A DNA stretch of 5,319 bases, taken from assembly GCA_016267585.1 (NCBI GenBank), contig JACQUT010000169.1, forward strand, positions 1 through 5,319, given 5' to 3'. This document shows positions 4,492 to 5,319 of the stretch, piece after piece. Numbering within the stretch: the stretch's first letter is position 1; the number at the start of each line of letters is the position of its first letter. The position numbers and the translations under genes are program-made. The DNA comes from Cyanobacteria bacterium NC_groundwater_1444_Ag_S-0.65um_54_12 (GTDB taxonomy: Bacteria > Cyanobacteriota > Sericytochromatia > S15B-MN24 > VGJW01). A model generated the notes under the pieces. That model saw only the letters and a program-made list of their open reading frames with translations, had not been told where the DNA came from and searched no databases.

Positions 4492-5319
4492 CAGAACCAT
4501 TAACGGCCTGTTCGCCATCCCAGCGGCTAAAATCTCGGAAAGTGGCATGTGGCAGACTCTCTTGCCTACCTTGCGAAGAAACTTTCAACAATTCGATCGT
4601 TTGCTCATGCAGATCCGAGATCGCTGCCGAGTTGCAGTAAGCAAGGCCGCTTCGCAAGCCACCTTCCAGATCATGTACTAGCTGGGCTACGGGACCTTGC
4701 AGCGGGAAATAGGTTTCTATGCCTTCTGGCGTGCGTTCAATACCTATCACTTGCATGGCACCGACGGAAGCCATACCACGATAAAGCTTACAAGGGCGCC
4801 CGTCCTTGCTGACAACCTCGCCTGGCGATTCATCGGTTCCGGCAAAGAGACTGCCAATCATGACCGTATGCGCTCCCGCTACGAGAGCCTTTACTATATC
4901 ACCAGAATTACGGATTCCCCCATCTGCTACCAGAGTCGGCGCAAAGCGCATGCGAGGTTTCGCCTTGCGACGTTCCACATCCCACCAGCGATCGAGCGCT
5001 GCTCGTGCTTTCATGATAGCTGTCAGTTGTGGTACTCCGCAGCCGGTAACGATACGGGTAGTACAAACCGCTCCTGGCCCAACACCAACTTTGATGGCAT
5101 GGGCGCCAGCATCCAGGAGATCCCACGCACCTTCCGCCGTCGCTATGTTGCCGGCCATGACCCAAAGATCGGGATAATATTCTCGCACTAGCTGAATGAT
5201 TTCGATGACGCGATCGCTGTGACCGTGCGCAACATCGATCAAAACACCATTCAAACCTGCGATGGCTGGAATCTTCTCGAGATCCTGTTGTTTCACCCCG
5301 ATAGCTAGAATTCTTATGC
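4463..5319 (-). CDS. IMP dehydrogenase/GMP reductase family enzyme, C-terminal part
   Basis: The gene enters from the right edge: its frame is open to base 5319, so the N-terminal part is missing and the GTG at 5296 is an internal codon, not a start. Numbering from that GTG, the TIM-barrel signatures are [10 protein letters not shown] (19-28), [17 protein letters not shown] (49-65), the catalytic loop [11 protein letters not shown] (71-81, Cys78), [20 protein letters not shown] (123-142), [14 protein letters not shown] (147-160) and [11 protein letters not shown] (172-182). Family enzymes interconvert IMP with XMP or GMP using NAD(P) in the cytoplasm. Most motifs are IMPDH-like, but the segment between GAMQ and PEGIE is only seven residues and lacks the Arg-Tyr dyad of the IMPDH mobile flap, which is closer to GMP reductases in length. 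There is also an insertion of about 15 residues (102-116, [15 protein letters not shown]) before the VADGG strand. Substrate assignment is open, so no gene symbol is given. The 3' end overlaps the subtilase gene. Confidence 0.9.
   Translation of the reverse strand, partial: IRILAIGVKQQDLEKIPAIAGLNGVLIDVAHGHSDRVIEIIQLVREYYPDLWVMAGNIATAEGAWDLLDAGAHAIKVGVGPGAVCTTRIVTGCGVPQLTAIMKARAALDRWWDVERRKAKPRMRFAPTLVADGGIRNSGDIVKALVAGAHTVMIGSLFAGTDESPGEVVSKDGRPCKLYRGMASVGAMQVIGIERTPEGIETYFPLQGPVAQLVHDLEGGLRSGLAYCNSAAISDLHEQTIELLKVSSQGRQESLPHATFRDFSRWDGEQAVNGSVNALARNPS

Noticed and set aside
4697..5191. Long + strand open frame opposite the purine enzyme gene
   Set aside because: It is antisense to strongly conserved IMPDH-family motifs, has no domain and no convincing ribosome site; the neighbouring + frames at 4409-4681, 4549-4812 and 4806-5177 are rejected likewise.
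5294..5296. GTG as the start of the purine enzyme gene
   Set aside because: The frame remains open upstream to the window edge, and the residues on both sides ([10 protein letters not shown]) read as continuous barrel sequence before the LIDVAHGHS motif.
1..5319. A defence island, toxin-antitoxin pair, mobile element or CRISPR array
   Set aside because: No transposase, integrase, nuclease, toxin or repeat-spacer pattern is present; the genes are a regulator, envelope proteins and a housekeeping-type enzyme.

Overview
The window carries five protein-coding genes, four on the + strand and one (cut by the window edge) on the - strand, with almost no free intergenic DNA. In order they are: an OmpR/PhoB-type response regulator (47-829); a membrane protein with two tandem Cys/His zinc-binding modules and a C-terminal bacterial Ig-like domain (958-2145); a BtuF-like substrate-binding protein (2152-2976); a subtilisin-family (S8) predicted lipoprotein (3088-4491); and, convergent with it, the C-terminal part of an IMP dehydrogenase/GMP reductase family enzyme (5319-4463, - strand). 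No rRNA, tRNA, CRISPR array, insertion sequence or phage gene is visible.

Organism. Base composition is roughly balanced, with normal bacterial code and ATG/GTG/TTG starts. The lipoprotein signal and the unlipidated periplasmic-type binding protein suggest a diderm. Three perfect copies of GCGATCGC, the HIP1 octamer typical of many cyanobacteria, lie in the second half of the window, where about 0.1 would be expected for the whole window. This hints at the cyanobacterial lineage, possibly a non-photosynthetic relative, but three sites are not proof. The tetramer CTAG, rare in many bacterial genomes, is common here (about 30 copies).

Layout. The regulator is followed by a strong imperfect hairpin (860-900) that separates it from the next gene. 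The zinc-module/Ig membrane protein and the BtuF-like protein are 6 bp apart in the same frame and look like a two-gene operon. The subtilase follows after 111 bp with its own strong Shine-Dalgarno site. Its 3' end overlaps the 3' end of the convergent purine enzyme gene by 29 bp.

How the genes fit together. No shared pathway is evident. The three central genes encode envelope or exported proteins: a membrane-anchored adaptor with a probable extracytoplasmic Ig domain, a vitamin B12/metal-chelate-type binding protein without its ABC partners here, and a surface protease. The regulator lacks an adjacent histidine kinase and has a substituted acidic pocket. The most distinctive items are the zinc-module/TM/Ig architecture, the duplicated RLPxWGFV motif at the subtilase C-terminus, the short catalytic flap plus insertion in the purine enzyme, and the 17-bp hairpin. 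I do not see evidence for a defined new defence or mobile system.
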